Positions 11,475 through 22,734 of a stretch of DNA of 64,000 bases are shown piece by piece. The stretch covers positions 5,509,559 through 5,573,558 of the forward strand of contig QXEO01000464.1 of assembly GCA_007115705.1 (NCBI GenBank), in the 5' to 3' direction. The notes below the pieces were generated by a model. The model searched no databases and was not told the origin of the DNA. It saw only the letters and a program-made list of their open reading frames with translations. The stretch's first letter is position 1. Each line of letters opens with the position of its first letter. The stretch is from Dactylis glomerata. Its lineage: Eukaryota > Streptophyta > Magnoliopsida > Poales > Poaceae. The translations under genes and the position numbers were made by a program.

Positions 11475-13278
11475 TGTGTGAAGGGTTTCGCAGCATAGTA
11501 AATCAAAAAAATTCTTACGGATGCGAACAAGAAAGCCAAGATCTAATCTAGGAGATGTAATCAACAAGAGAGATAGATGAGATCTTCATACCCTTGAAGA
11601 AATCGCACCGCGGAAACGTTCAATAGAACGTGGATGATGTAGTCGTACTAGCTGTCTCCTCCTCGCGATCCGATCCAACGCCGTAAGTGGCGACACCTCT
11701 GAGAGATGCACACGTACAGCGCACCAATGACTCCGCCTTCCCGGTCCAGCGAGATATGGTGGAGTGGTAGATGGGATCGACAACACGACGGTGTGGTGTC
11801 TATGGTGGAGAGTATGCGCCAATAGGGCTTCGCCTGTTTGCGTGGTGGAAGAAGAACAAGAAAAAGAGGCTTCAGAAACCGGGCAGCGGCTTCGTAGGAA
11901 TTAGGTCTCGCCGAAATGCCGGCGCCCTAAGTCCTTTTATAGGCGGAGCCTAGCTTTGACGTACCACGCAAGTTGGTCAAACCATCGCACCGCCTTTGCT
12001 TGGATCGCATCGAGTAACATGCTGCAGGTATACTTCGATCGTATCGATAATTCCTGGACGTTGCCTGGCAGCCAGCGACCGGCCCAGCGGCCAAGACCCA
12101 GCCGGATCCAGCCTCAGCACGAGCGCTGCCTCCAGCCCATTAGCCAGAAAGCCCACCCGGGCTGGCCACCCACCAGCGAGCGAGCCGGGATCGCCCTGGC
12201 CGCCTCGATCGCATCGAGTGCCAGGGGTTCCCTGGCCGCTGCGCTGCCTCCTCTTTCCTTTTTTTTCTTTCTTTTCTCTTTATTTATTTCTATTAAATAA
12301 ATATCAGTTAATACTGCTTAATATTTATCAATTCTAATAATTGATAAATACTAATATTTTTCCACCTAGAACAATTCCGTAACTTCCGAAACAGTTTCAC
12401 ATATATCCCAGAACTACCCTAGCGTTGATTTGCGTTAAGTGTGTGACCCTACGGGTTCGAGAATACGCGGACATGATGCCCATCAATAATCAATAGCGGG
12501 ATCTAGAAATCCATATTGACTCCCACGCACTCAACGGTGATCATATCGGATGAACCACGATGTCAGGATTCAAGCAATCCCGTATTTGTATTCCCTTCAT
12601 CTCGCGATATTTTACTCGCCCGAGATTCGATCGTCGATATCGGCATACCTAGTTCAATCTCGTTCACAGCAAGTACTTTACTCATTCTGTAATCCGATAT
12701 CACTTTGTGATTAACTCCTTAACCACGTGCTTGCAAGCGGTGTTGATATCGATTACTGAGTGGGCCCGAAGTATATCTCTCTGACTCAGGAGGGACAAAT
12801 TCCATCTTGATACATACAACCCAACAAGTACTTTCCGATTACCTGAGAGACACCTTTATGATCACCCTCTCATAGGATGACGTTTGATGACCTCAAAGCT
12901 CTCTTCCGATACTAGGGAGTTGCATTATCTCATGGTCTAAGGAATACAATACTTGACATAGGAAAAAGCTTCGCAAAGATGAATACAATGACACGATCTA
13001 ATTGCTGTGCTTTATTTGGGTCTGTCCATCACATCATTCTCCTAATGATACGACTTCATTATTAATTGACAACTCATGTCTATGGTTAGGAAACCTTAAC
13101 CATCATTAATCAATGAACTAGTCCATAGAGGCATACTAGGGACACGGTGTTGTTCATAAACCACACAAGTATTAAAGTTTCCGCTTAATACAATTCTAGC
13201 ATGGAATATAAACATTATCATGAACAAGAATTATAATAATAACATCTTTATTATTGCCTCTAGGGCATAATTCTAACA
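11475..13278 (-). repeat. 3' LTR of the Angela/BARE-like Copia element
   Basis: Read on the minus strand, the LTR starts TGTTAGAATTATGCCCTAG at 13278, very close to the known start of Angela/BARE LTRs. It ends near 11475 after CCCTTCACACA; the plus strand there reads TGTGTGAAGG, so the exact edge is uncertain by a few bases. Length is about 1.8 kb, usual for this family. The polypurine-like sequence CAAGTGGGTGAC lies just upstream on the minus strand (13279-13290). Confidence 0.8.
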
Positions 13279-13306
13279 GTCACCCACTTGCACTAGAGTC
13301 AATAAT

Positions 13307-13489
13307 CTAGTTTACATCTGGTAACAATCTAACACCCATGGCATTAAGGTGCTGATCATGTTTTGCTCGTGGAAGAGGTTTAGTCAACAGATCTGCGACA
13401 TTCACATCTGTATGTACCTTGCAGATCTTTAGATCTCCATCTATAATGCAATCGTATCCTAACTGAGAATTAGAATCATCCAGGTCGGT
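13307..13489 (-). pseudogene. pol: Copia pol C terminus with RNase H deletion
   Basis: The minus-strand frame ends with VHTDVNVADLLTKPLPRAKH and a stop at 13307-13309, the usual closing segment of Angela-like pol, about 20 bases before the LTR. It opens with an LDDSNSQLGY segment from early RNase H, which passes directly into DCIIDGDLKICK. In the family, roughly a hundred residues of RNase H normally separate these, so the catalytic core has been deleted without losing the frame. The upstream part continues at 27719 once the solo LTR and its TCGGT duplication are removed. Confidence 0.8.
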
Positions 13490-13726
13490 TGATACGTCCA
13501 AAACGTATCTACTTTCCCGAACACTTTTGCTATTGTTTCTCCTCTAATTTGTGTGTTTTGAATACAACTAACACGGACTGACGCTGTTTTCAGCAGAATT
13601 GCTCTGGTGTCTCGTTTTTGTGTAGAAATCCAACTTCCAGTAAAAATTCAGGAAAAATCATGAAAAATCCTATTTCACCAGAAGACCAACGGAGCCAGAA
13701 GACAGGACGGAGAGGAGGCCTGAGGG

Positions 13727-13826
13727 CTCCTCACACGCTGGTGGCGCGACCCAGCCCTGGCCGCGCCATCCTGGCGTGAGGAGGCCCTAGCACCCCTCTC
13801 GGTCTTCCCTCTCGCCTACATATACC
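13727..13826 (+). promoter_or_regulatory. GC-rich palindrome and TATA box in the solo LTR
   Basis: CTCCTCACACGCTGGTGG at 13727 opens a 25-base arm (to 13751) that pairs with 13759-13783, with loop CAGCCCT. An ACATATACC TATA-like box follows at 13818-13826. The same arrangement occurs in the LTRs of elements B, D and E. Confidence 0.7.
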
Positions 13827-14327
13827 CTCTGACGACATAATATCGAGGAGACGGCGTTTTTCCCAGATAGACTTTCGCTGCGCCGCCGCCATCAGAAACC
13901 ATGATTCGGAACCAAAAACTCCGTTCTGGCACCCTGCCTGGACGGGGATTCAGAGGATATCTTCATCATCATCACCACCGACGCTCCTCCATCGACCATC
14001 CATGACTCCCCCATCCATGTGTGAGTAATTCCCCCACTGTAGGTGAGGGGATGGTAGGGATTGGATGAGATCGTTCATGTAATTTGATATGAGATTGTTA
14101 GGGCATAGTGCCTAGTATCTTTATTTAGTACCTATGACATTGTTGCAACTTGTTGTGCTTAATGCTTGTCACTTTGGGCCCAAGTGCCATGATTTCAGAT
14201 CTGAACATGTTATTATTTCTATGATGATACTTGTTGTTTATGGTCTTACCTATAAGTTGTATACACATATTGTTGTCCGGAACCCGAGGCCCCAAAGTGA
14301 CAGAAATTGGGATAACCGGAGGGGATG

Positions 14328-14904
14328 TGTTGGGGATATACCAAATAGGTATACCAGCGACGTAGTCCTAATTCAGCAAGCCAGGGTGGCCCATCAGGGG
14401 TGGTATGGCGGTTTTGCCATACCGGACGGCCCAGTTGCTGAAGTTGGCATGGCGGTACTGGATGCAGGCGCTTATGGCGGATCCGGAGACAGTTCATGGC
14501 GGATTGCTAATGACGGGCCCATGGCGGGTTCGGTGACGGCCCATGGCGGGTGACCTTGTAGCGCACACGCAGGACTTAGTCTAGGACTCCAAGTTGTATC
14601 CGCTCCGGTACCAACGTGTAGCCCACGCCAGGCGCCTTTATAAGCCCGGCGTGGAGCAGCCCTTGAGGCAGAACTTAGACATACGGCCAATCGCACAGCG
14701 AAACAGCCAACATCATCATTGTAACCGAGCACTTGTTGCCTTATAGTGAATTATAGCAGCACGTAGGATCTCGCCACTGTTGCGGGATCTGAAGCTGGGT
14801 AAACTCGTGCTACCACCGTCCTGGATCGCTCCTCCGTGTTCACCCCCTTCCACAAACCGCCATACCCCTACCCCTATGGCAGATCTGTTGACGAAACCAC
14901 GACA
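14328..14904 (+). repeat. 5' LTR of element C
   Basis: It starts TGTTGGGGATATACC and ends AAACCACGACA. CTTTATAAG at about 14636-14644 is the probable TATA box. The LTR is rich in ATGGCGG words. Confidence 0.95.
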
Positions 14905-14906
14905 GT

Positions 14907-14924
14907 TGGCGCCCACCGTGGGGC
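14907..14924 (+). promoter_or_regulatory. Primer binding site of element C
   Basis: TGGCGCCCACCGTGGGGC starts two bases after the LTR end, where a tRNA 3' end primes minus-strand DNA synthesis. It matches the primer site usual in grass Tat-type elements. I do not assign the tRNA species. Confidence 0.8.
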
Positions 14925-15163
14925 TTAGCGCGTCTGGAGCGCGGATCCAGGCGGGATCCGCCTTTGCAGGCATCGGCGACACCGTCACCATCGGGTGCGT
15001 CCTCTAAGATTCCGGCTTCCCCATCGTCCCAGCGGATAACCTCTGGGTGCCGGCTAGAGAAGACCCTGCTCGATTCACCGTCATCCCGATTGGAGATATC
15101 CATATCTTCATTGGAGAGACAAACCCTACCCCCGCTACGGAAACCAATTTCTGGCGGATTGGT

Positions 15164-16768
15164 ATGGCTGAAATCCCCAAACGGACCGCTTTCGAGCTGG
15201 ATACGGAGGACTCATCTGATCTAGAACTTTCCAAGTTGCCCAGATCGGATCTGAAAAATAATCCCACCCAGCCCGCCCAAGAGGTAGAGGAAGTGGTGGA
15301 AGACCGCAGTGAATCCGCCATGAGCAATCTGGCGTTAGAGACACCGCGGTACTGCCTTGTTGCGTTCGCAGGTATCACTTCGGGATCTACCTCCAATGGA
15401 GAAGATAGCCCAAGTGAATCCATCCTAGAGACACTTAACGAAAGTGGTGAATCGGATGACGGGGACAGCAAAGGCTATGATTCTGACCATTACGATGCCG
15501 CCATGAGGAAACTCGAGGCGGAATTGGCGCAGCAGGCACTTGAAGAGCAACAAGCAGTGGCCAAGCAGGTGTCTGTCACCAACAAAGGAGATGATGCTGG
15601 GCAGACAACTGGCGATCCGCCATCTCGGGCAGTCCACGACGGAGATGCCGGCAATGAGCAGGGTAACCCGCCACCAGCCGCTGATCCCGCCGCGGAGCAA
15701 CTTCCCGAGATTCATGGCGGTCCTAGGCCGCTACCCGCCATCCCCGAGGACCAGCACCAAGAAGACTTCACGACCCCGCTGGATAAGGTCGTCTACGGAA
15801 CTCTAGCAGATCCAATCACCCCTGACTATGTCAGAGATGTGAACGATCTCGAGAAGAAAAGGCGAGCACTCCTCAAGCAAGCAAAGCGAGTCGAGAAGAT
15901 GGGCAAGCAGGTTGATGACGACATTGCTAAAGCTCAGGACACGCTGAAGCGCGCAAGGACCATGGAGGAGAAGTATGTTACTCTCATCCAGAACCAGATC
16001 AACGAGGGAGGCGACCCGCAGCTGGTACGAAACCTTGAGTTCACCGTACCAACAGCGGAAACTCTGGCCAAGATGTACATCAAGAATCCGCCATACGTGG
16101 ACAAAAACCGTGATGAAGTCAGGGCTACGCCCATCGAGAACATCGTGGCTGCAAAGGAGCTATTGGAGCATAACAAGAGCCCAGCAGCCCTAGAGACGGC
16201 GGTTAAACTGATGACCAAAGCACTAGTGCAACAGGAGAAGGCTACATCGTCACGACGGCTCGAATCTGATCCTGCGCTATGCAAGTCCAGTACTGCCTCT
16301 AAAGCTCAGGGGGCTGGCAATTATGGTGCACGTCCTGACAACGAATCTCATACCGGATCCTCAGAAATCCAAAGAAGAGAAGCTCGCAATCGGAGGCACG
16401 CCATCCCAATATCCTCCGATGACAAACCAAATGGCAAAGGCCCGCAGAGAAACCCATCGCCACCCCGCAAGAATTACCCAGCCTACGGATACCAACAAAC
16501 CACTGTTGCTCCTCGCCATAAGACCAACATGCTGCCACCAAAGCATAAGACGTTCGAAGTCCCCAAGGGAGGAATTGTCATACGCGACAATGATAGCAAG
16601 CGAGGACGAAGCCGTGACGCCGGACGCAGAGATGATCCGCCACGACAGGAAAACAGCAGGGATGGCGGATCCAAGAGAAGGGAACAATCTCGCCATGACG
16701 ACGGCGTGCACCGTGACGGCGACAACAACAAGCATCGCTCCACTCGCCACCACGATGACAAAGGGTAG
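15164..16768 (+). pseudogene. gag: Element C gag, N-terminal part
   Basis: The frame is open from before 15047 to a TAG at 16766-16768. The first ATG in frame is at 15164 (MAEIPKRTAFELD), taken here as the start. The product would be about 534 residues, acidic at first, then a predicted coiled coil around codons 220-270 (EKKRRALLKQAKRVEKMGKQ), then a strongly basic, Arg/His/Asp-rich tail. This matches the long N-terminal part of Tat gag, which precedes the capsid-like Retrotrans_gag domain. Here that domain lies beyond the stop, in shifted frames, so the particle protein cannot be made whole from this copy. Confidence 0.75.
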
Positions 16769-17696
16769 GGCTCCCGCCGCCATGACGACGATCCATCTCC
16801 ACGAAGACCGGAAGGAAGCCGCCGTAGCTGCAAAGACCAGTCGCAGGACGGCGAGAGTAAACGACGACGCGACCTTTCGCCATCCCCACCAGGGAGCCCC
16901 CATGGCGGCGGCGGTGGTGGTGGTGGGCCAGCAAGGTCACGCAGCTCTCGCAAGGATCCGCCACATCAGAAGCCCTACGACGCTCGTACCCATCTAAACG
17001 AGATTGCCAAGTCTCAAACAGCCTTCTTCCTCGGCCCAAAATGCTTTGGACAACGGATTCGCGATGAGCCCATCCCGTATGGGTTCAAAATCGAGAAAAA
17101 TATCCGCCAGTACAATGGAGTCGATAGGCCTTTGACTTGGCTACAAGATACTTCAACGCAGTACAATTCGCCGGGGGATCTCCCAATGTTGCTGTCCGCT
17201 ATTTGCCCCTGATGCTATCGGCACTGCGAGGCAGTGGATCAATGACTTGGCAGAAAACTCCATCCAAACCTGGTTCGATATGCAAACTGCGTTCACCGAA
17301 AATTTCGAGGGGACTTACAAGAGACCCCACAACATTGGTGACCTCCAACGGTGCCGACGAGCCGACGACGAGACCTCCCGAACTTTCCTCGCGCGATGGC
17401 TGGATATGAAGAACTCCTGTGAAGGGGTTACTGACGAATCCGCCATCCTCGCGTTATTGATAGTTTGGAGAGAGGCCAACTGCTCCGCCATCGCCTGTTG
17501 CGGGAAAGGAACGAAGGGAAAGTTGACCCTAAATTCCATGATCACCATCGCAAGCAACTACGCGGCCGCCGACGACGACGCCCGCGAATCTCTGAAGGCT
17601 TCCGCCATCCAGAACACTGGAAAGCGGAATAGCAGTAACAAAGGAAGAATCCGCCAGAAGAGCAGGCTCCGGATATGGTGCCACAACCTTCGCTGA
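16769..17696 (+). pseudogene. gag: Element C gag capsid-like domain, frameshifted
   Basis: After the TAG, the frame continues through an RS-rich segment to GVDRP near 17130, then shifts. From about 17247 another frame gives the capsid-like part, with NSIQTWFDMQTAFTENFEG and RTFLARWLDMKNSCEG, which resembles Retrotrans_gag of Tat elements. At least two indels are needed between 17100 and 17250. Confidence 0.75.
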
Positions 17697-18861
17697 CAAG
17701 GGTCAAAGCAGCCAGCGCGGCCGAGGACGCGGAGGTGGCGGTGGCCAGCCGCGGAGTTCCACAACTCCCGCTTCGGCGCCATCCGCCCCGTGTCCTACGA
17801 TGAATACCGCGATATGCCATGTTTTGCCCATCGTGACGCGTCGGAAAGTGCAACCACACCAACCGGAACTGCAAGTTTGTCAACGACCTCAAGGCGGATC
17901 AAGAAGCTGGCTTCAAGCGCAGCCGGCGACAACGGCCTCGTGGCAAAGGAAAAGCGGACAAAGACAAGGAGTCTAGGGATGGCAGTGATATGGACGAAGA
18001 CCCTGCGCCCAAACCCGCCGAAAAGGCAGAGGGTGGTGCTGGCAAGGGTAACCCAATCAAGGACAAAAAAGGTGCCTTTCACACATTCCTTGGACCCCCC
18101 ACGGCTAAGGCACAGAGAGCTGCTATGCGCTCCCTTAATGCCACCGTGCCAAAAATCCGCCAGTACGTCCGATGGTCCGAAGTACCGGTCACTGGAGCCG
18201 CGTGATCATCCAGAGCACATCCCAGATGGCTATTACGCCATGGTGGTATGCCCTGTAATCCATGGCTATGAGTTCTCCAAATGCTTAATGGATGGCGGCA
18301 GCAGCCTGAACATCATGTACGTGGAAACGCTGACAAAGCTCGGCCTTACCAAGACCCAACTCCGCCATAGCGCGGTCACCTTTTACGGGGTGGTTCCTGG
18401 TCGCCAAGCTAAGTCCCTCGGGTCCATCACACTCAAGGTTGCCTTCGGTAGTGAGGAAAACTACAGAGAAGAGCCCATAACCTTTGAGGTGGTCCCGTTC
18501 AAAAGCACTTACCACGTGATCTTCGGGCGCCCCGCCTTCCACAGCTTCCATGCAAGGCCATGCTACATCTACAATCAACTGAAGATGCCAGGACCGGATG
18601 GCATAATCACCGTTTATGGCAGCTTCAGAAAGGCAAAGGAGTGCGAGGAAGGAGAAGCCGCCTTCGCGGAAGCAGTGTTCTTCGGGAGGAGTTCAAAGAA
18701 ATCCACGCCGCTACGGACCCCGCGGAGATGCCGGCATCCAAGCAGGAGTTTCCGCCTCCCCGCCCACCTTCAAGCCTACAGTCGATACAAAACAGGTGGA
18801 ACTTGTCGCTGGCGATGCCGCCAAGACCACCGCCATTGGGACAAATTTGTCCCCCGCATAG
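17697..18861 (+). pseudogene. pol: Element C gag end and protease region
   Basis: Several frames must be combined. The clearest part runs from about 18190 to 18690: YAMVVCPVIHGYEFSKCLMD, then GGSSLNIMYVETL. LMDGGSS is the aspartic protease active site (D-G-G, as usual in the Tat lineage), followed by the VIFGRPAFH flap-end motif. A zinc-knuckle remnant may lie near 17815-17875, but the frame is disturbed. A TAG at 18859-18861 separates this from RT in the same frame. The protease would have cut the gag-pol polyprotein inside the particle. Confidence 0.75.
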
Positions 18862-20450
18862 GAAAGCGCGCTCGTCGAGTTCCTCCGTGAGAACCGGGAC
18901 ATCTTCGCATGGCAGCCATCTGACATGACGGGTGTACCCAGGGAACTCGCCGAGCACGCTCTGCAGATAATTCCTGGCTCAAAGCCAGTAAGACAAGCCA
19001 TGAGACGCTTCGGAGATGAAAAGCGCCGCGCCATAGCAAAGGAGATTTCCAAGCTGTTGAAAGCAGGCTTCATCAAGGAAGTGATACATACCAAGTGGGT
19101 GGCAAATCCGGTACTAGTTCCTAAGAAAAACACAAAAGTTCTGCGCATGTGTGTAGATTACACTGGCCTGAACAAAGCATGTCCAAAAGACCCTTTTCCC
19201 TTGCCTCGCATTGACCAAGTCATTGACTCGACGGCGGGATCGGAGCTACTGTGTTTCTTAGATGCCTACTCCGGATACCACCAGATCAAGATGAAAAAGT
19301 CCGATCAGCTCGCTACGTCGTTCGTAACACCTTATGGCACATATTGCTATGTCACAATGCCATTCGGTCTGAAAAACGCAGGAGCAACGTATCAGCGCAC
19401 CATGCAAAAGTGCCTGGCGGATCAAATCGGACGAAACATCCACGCATACGTGGACGACATCGCAGTTATGTCCAAGAAGCAAGATGGCCTTATAGCGGAT
19501 TTGCAAGAGACCTTTGACAATCTCAGGAAGTACAACATGATGCTTAACCCAACGAAGTGCGTCTTCGGGGTCCCAGCTGGACAACTCCTAGGATTCATCG
19601 TCTCCCACCGCGGAATTGAGGTTAACCCGGAGAAGATCAAGGCAATCCTCGACATCTCCCGGCCCATCGACCTAAAAGACGTACAGCGACTCACAGGCTG
19701 CGTGGCAGCAGTGAGCAGATTCATCAGTCGTCTTGGCGAGAAGGCTTTGCCACTCTACAAGCTGATGAAGAAATCAGACGAATTCGTCTGGACCGACGAG
19801 GCAGACGCTGCACTTAAGGATCTGAAGAGAGTGTTATCCACTGCACCAGTCCTAGCGGCACCCGAAGACCAGGAACCCATGTTACTATACATGGCGGCAA
19901 CCAATAGGGTGGTCAGCATCGTCATGGTGGTAGAGCGTAAGGAAGAAGCGCAGGAGTATGGCGTACAGCGACCAGTCTACTATGTCAGCGAGGTCCTGAC
20001 GGAATCCAAGCAGCGCTACCCTCACTACCAAAAATTGGCATACGGAGTTTTCCTAGCTTCTCGTAAGTTAAGGCATTACTTCTATGACCATAAGATCACA
20101 GTGGTGAGCAAAGCCCCACTGAAGGACATCATCAACAACAGCGACGCAACAGGACGAGTTGCGAAGTGGGGCATTGAATTGGCCTCTTTCGACATCGACT
20201 ACAAGCCTCGCACCGCCATCAAGTCTCAGGCTTTGGCGGAGTTTATGGCGGATTGGAAGGAAGCGCAGGAGACTACGCCCGTCCCAGAACCAGAGCATTG
20301 GGTGATGCACTTTGATGGCTCAAAGTTGCTACACGGCTCGGGGGCTGGAGTGACACTCAAATCTCCCAAGGGAGATGAGCTAAGCTACGTTCTCCAGATT
20401 CACTTCCCCACCACCAACAACATCGCGGAATATGAAGCGCTACTACAGGG
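18862..20450 (+). pseudogene. pol: Element C reverse transcriptase and first RNase H
   Basis: The frame is open from the TAG at 18859 to about 20450 and beyond in a wrong frame. RT motifs are complete: VPKKNTKVLRMCVDYTGLNK, CFLDAYSGYHQI, MPFGLKNAGATYQ and the catalytic YVDD at 19447-19458. The first RNase H follows (PVYYVSEVLTESKQRYPHYQ), then WVMHFDGSKLLHGSGAGV, which opens the second, archaeal-type RNase H characteristic of Tat elements. It is broken by a frameshift after EALLQG near 20450. The enzyme would copy element RNA to DNA in the particle. Confidence 0.9.
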
Positions 20451-22083
20451 CTACGTGTCGCAAAGGAGATCGGCGTACAACACATCATGTGCTGTGGAGA
20501 CTCTGACCTTGTGGCTCAGCAGGTGGCTGGCACATACAAAGCTCGGAAGAAGTAATGGCGGCATACAGGGACGAAGTGGACGAGATGGCCAAAAGTTTCC
20601 TCGGCTACGACATAAAGCACGTACGGCGAGAAGATAACATGGCGGCCGATACTTTGTACAAGCTGGGATCCAGCCGTAAGGCAGTTCCGCCAGGCGTATT
20701 CCTCGAGCATCTGCACGTACCATCAGTTAAGATGGTGGATCCAGAAAATCCAGAGATAGCGAGCTCCCCTGTTATGGCGGTTTTGCCAAGCAATCCGCCA
20801 TGGACAGAGCCCTTCCTGGAATTTCTGACGAACAAGAAGCTTCCCGAAGACGAAGTCCAGAAAAGACAAATCGAGCGCAGAGTCAAAGCATACACCATCA
20901 TAGATGGCCAACTCTACAAACGAAGCACCTCGGGAGTTTTTATGAAGTGCATATCCCAAGTGGACGGAATCGAAATACTAAGAGAGATCCACGAAGGCGA
21001 ATGTGGGCATCACGCCGCCGCCAGATCCCTAGTAGCTAAAGCATTCCGCCATGGGTTCTACTGGCCAACAGCCAAGGCAGATGCAGACCGCATTGTGGAG
21101 CTTTGCCATGGTTGCCAGATGTACTCTAAGCAAACCCATATGCCCGCCACAGCACTGCATACAATCCCCATAACTTGGCCTTTTGCAGTCTGGGGGCTGG
21201 ACATGGTGGGTCCGCTAAAAACAGCACCTTCGGGATTTACGCACCTTTTGGTAGCGGTAGACAAATTCACGAAGTGGGTGGAAGCTAAGCCCATCAGAAA
21301 ACTTGATGGCAAAACCGCCTTAAAGTTTGTCAAGGACATTGTGGTCAGATTCGGCATCCCACACAGCATCATCACCGATAATGGCACAAACTTGTCTCAG
21401 GGAGAAGTTGAAGAATACTGCCATCACAACGGAATCCGCCTTGACCTAGCATCTGTGGCACATCCACAGTCTAATGGCCAAGTTGAGCGGACCAACGGAC
21501 TAATCATGTCAGGGATCAAGCCACGCCTAGAAGCACCGCTACACAGAGCAGCTGGAGCCTGGGCAGAGGAGTTGCCTTCTGTGTTGTGGAGTCTACGGAC
21601 CACACCAAACAGATCAACTAGCCTCACCCCTTTCTTCTTAGTCTACGGAGCAGAGGCAATCTTGCCAAGTGATGTTCAGTACGATTCTCCAAGAGTCGAT
21701 GCCTACAAGGAAGAAGATGCAAAAGCATCCAGACAACTATCTGTGGACCTGCTGGAAGAAGAACGGGACCTAGCAGCCCAAAGATCCGCCATCTACCAGC
21801 AGAATCTCCGCCGCTATCACAGCAGGCAAGTTCGCCAACGCTCGTTCAAAGAAGGTGATCTGGTGCTACGCCTCAAATAGAAGAAGTCCCACAAGCTATC
21901 CCCGCCTTGGGAAGGACCCTTCGTCATCAGCAAAGCTCTACTGAATGGTTCCTACTACCTCGTTGATATTCGCGAGCTAGATAAGCGACCAAGTAAGAAG
22001 CGCAAACGAAGAGACCCTGACGATATCTACGACGAGACAGCTCGTCCATGGAACATCGCACAGCTACGTCCTTTCTACACTTA
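20451..22083 (+). pseudogene. pol: Element C second RNase H (end) and integrase
   Basis: The end of the archaeal-type RNase H (CGDSDLVAQQVAG, then EDNMAADTLYKLG) is split by a second small frameshift near 20545. The integrase has its HHCC finger ending CHGCQMYSKQ, and catalytic residues in LDMVGP, ITDNGTNL and SNGQVERTNG (D, D, E). The frame stops at a TAG at 21878-21880; the C-terminal segment (LSPPWEGPFVISKALLNGSY) continues in frame to a natural stop at 22081-22083. The chromodomain of other Gypsy lineages is absent, as expected for Tat. Confidence 0.9.
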
Positions 22084-22734
22084 GCATTTCTCTAGCTATG
22101 TAATAGGCACCTCTATATGATCAATGAAATAAAGCATTTGGTTCACTCTTGATTTTTTCTGAGTCTTTTACCTCCTTTATTGTTCATTTAGATCGTATAG
22201 AACCTTTTGCGCAATTGTGCCTTGCACTTGCGTCTCTTTTAAATCCGCCATAAGCGGTCCGCGTAGCTTTTTTGTGTTTTGATCTCCATCCGATGTTTTC
22301 TGTGTGGATTCCAGAGTAGTGACTTTTTGACGATCTAAGCCGCCATCTGCTCAGGGTTCTGGACGGTTGCTATTAAGTATCGTCGCCCTAGCGGATTGTT
22401 CGTGCGAAGATTTCGCCATCTCACAAAAAGTCAAGCACAGGAAGCCGGATGGCGGATCGCATAATCCTACGCGTGAATTTTTTTTCTAAGTGTTGTTTTT
22501 TGGGCATGGCAAAAAACTGCAAGTTGCATAAAATTAGGCCTGGCAGTTTCTTCGCGTAATTAAACCACTTCATAAAAAACAAACTGCAAAGTTCACAAGC
22601 ATTCCACTGATCCGCCACAAGCAGATCAGTCACAGTGCAGACACATCACACGCAGTTTAAGTTTAAATTACAGACCCACTCAGGGGCCGAATTGATGCAA
22701 AGTATTTTTTTCCTGCCATATTGCAGGGCACATC
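22084..22734. other. Element C spacer between pol and the antisense gene
   Basis: These 650 bp have no reading frame of note. AATGAAATAAAGC near 22124-22136 could be a plus-strand polyadenylation signal for the pol transcript. The 3' end of the antisense transcript must also fall in or near this spacer, so the two transcripts converge here. Confidence 0.5.

Noticed and set aside
14472..14732. Identical 86-codon minus-strand frame in both element C LTRs (also 26717-26977)
   Set aside because: It is duplicated only because the LTRs are duplicated; no domain, no start context, and its composition follows the GC-rich LTR.
15004..15471. Minus-strand frames opposite element C gag and RT (e.g. 15004-15471, 16361-16903)
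   Set aside because: Shadows of the plus-strand coding region. The genuine antisense gene lies only at 22735-26039.
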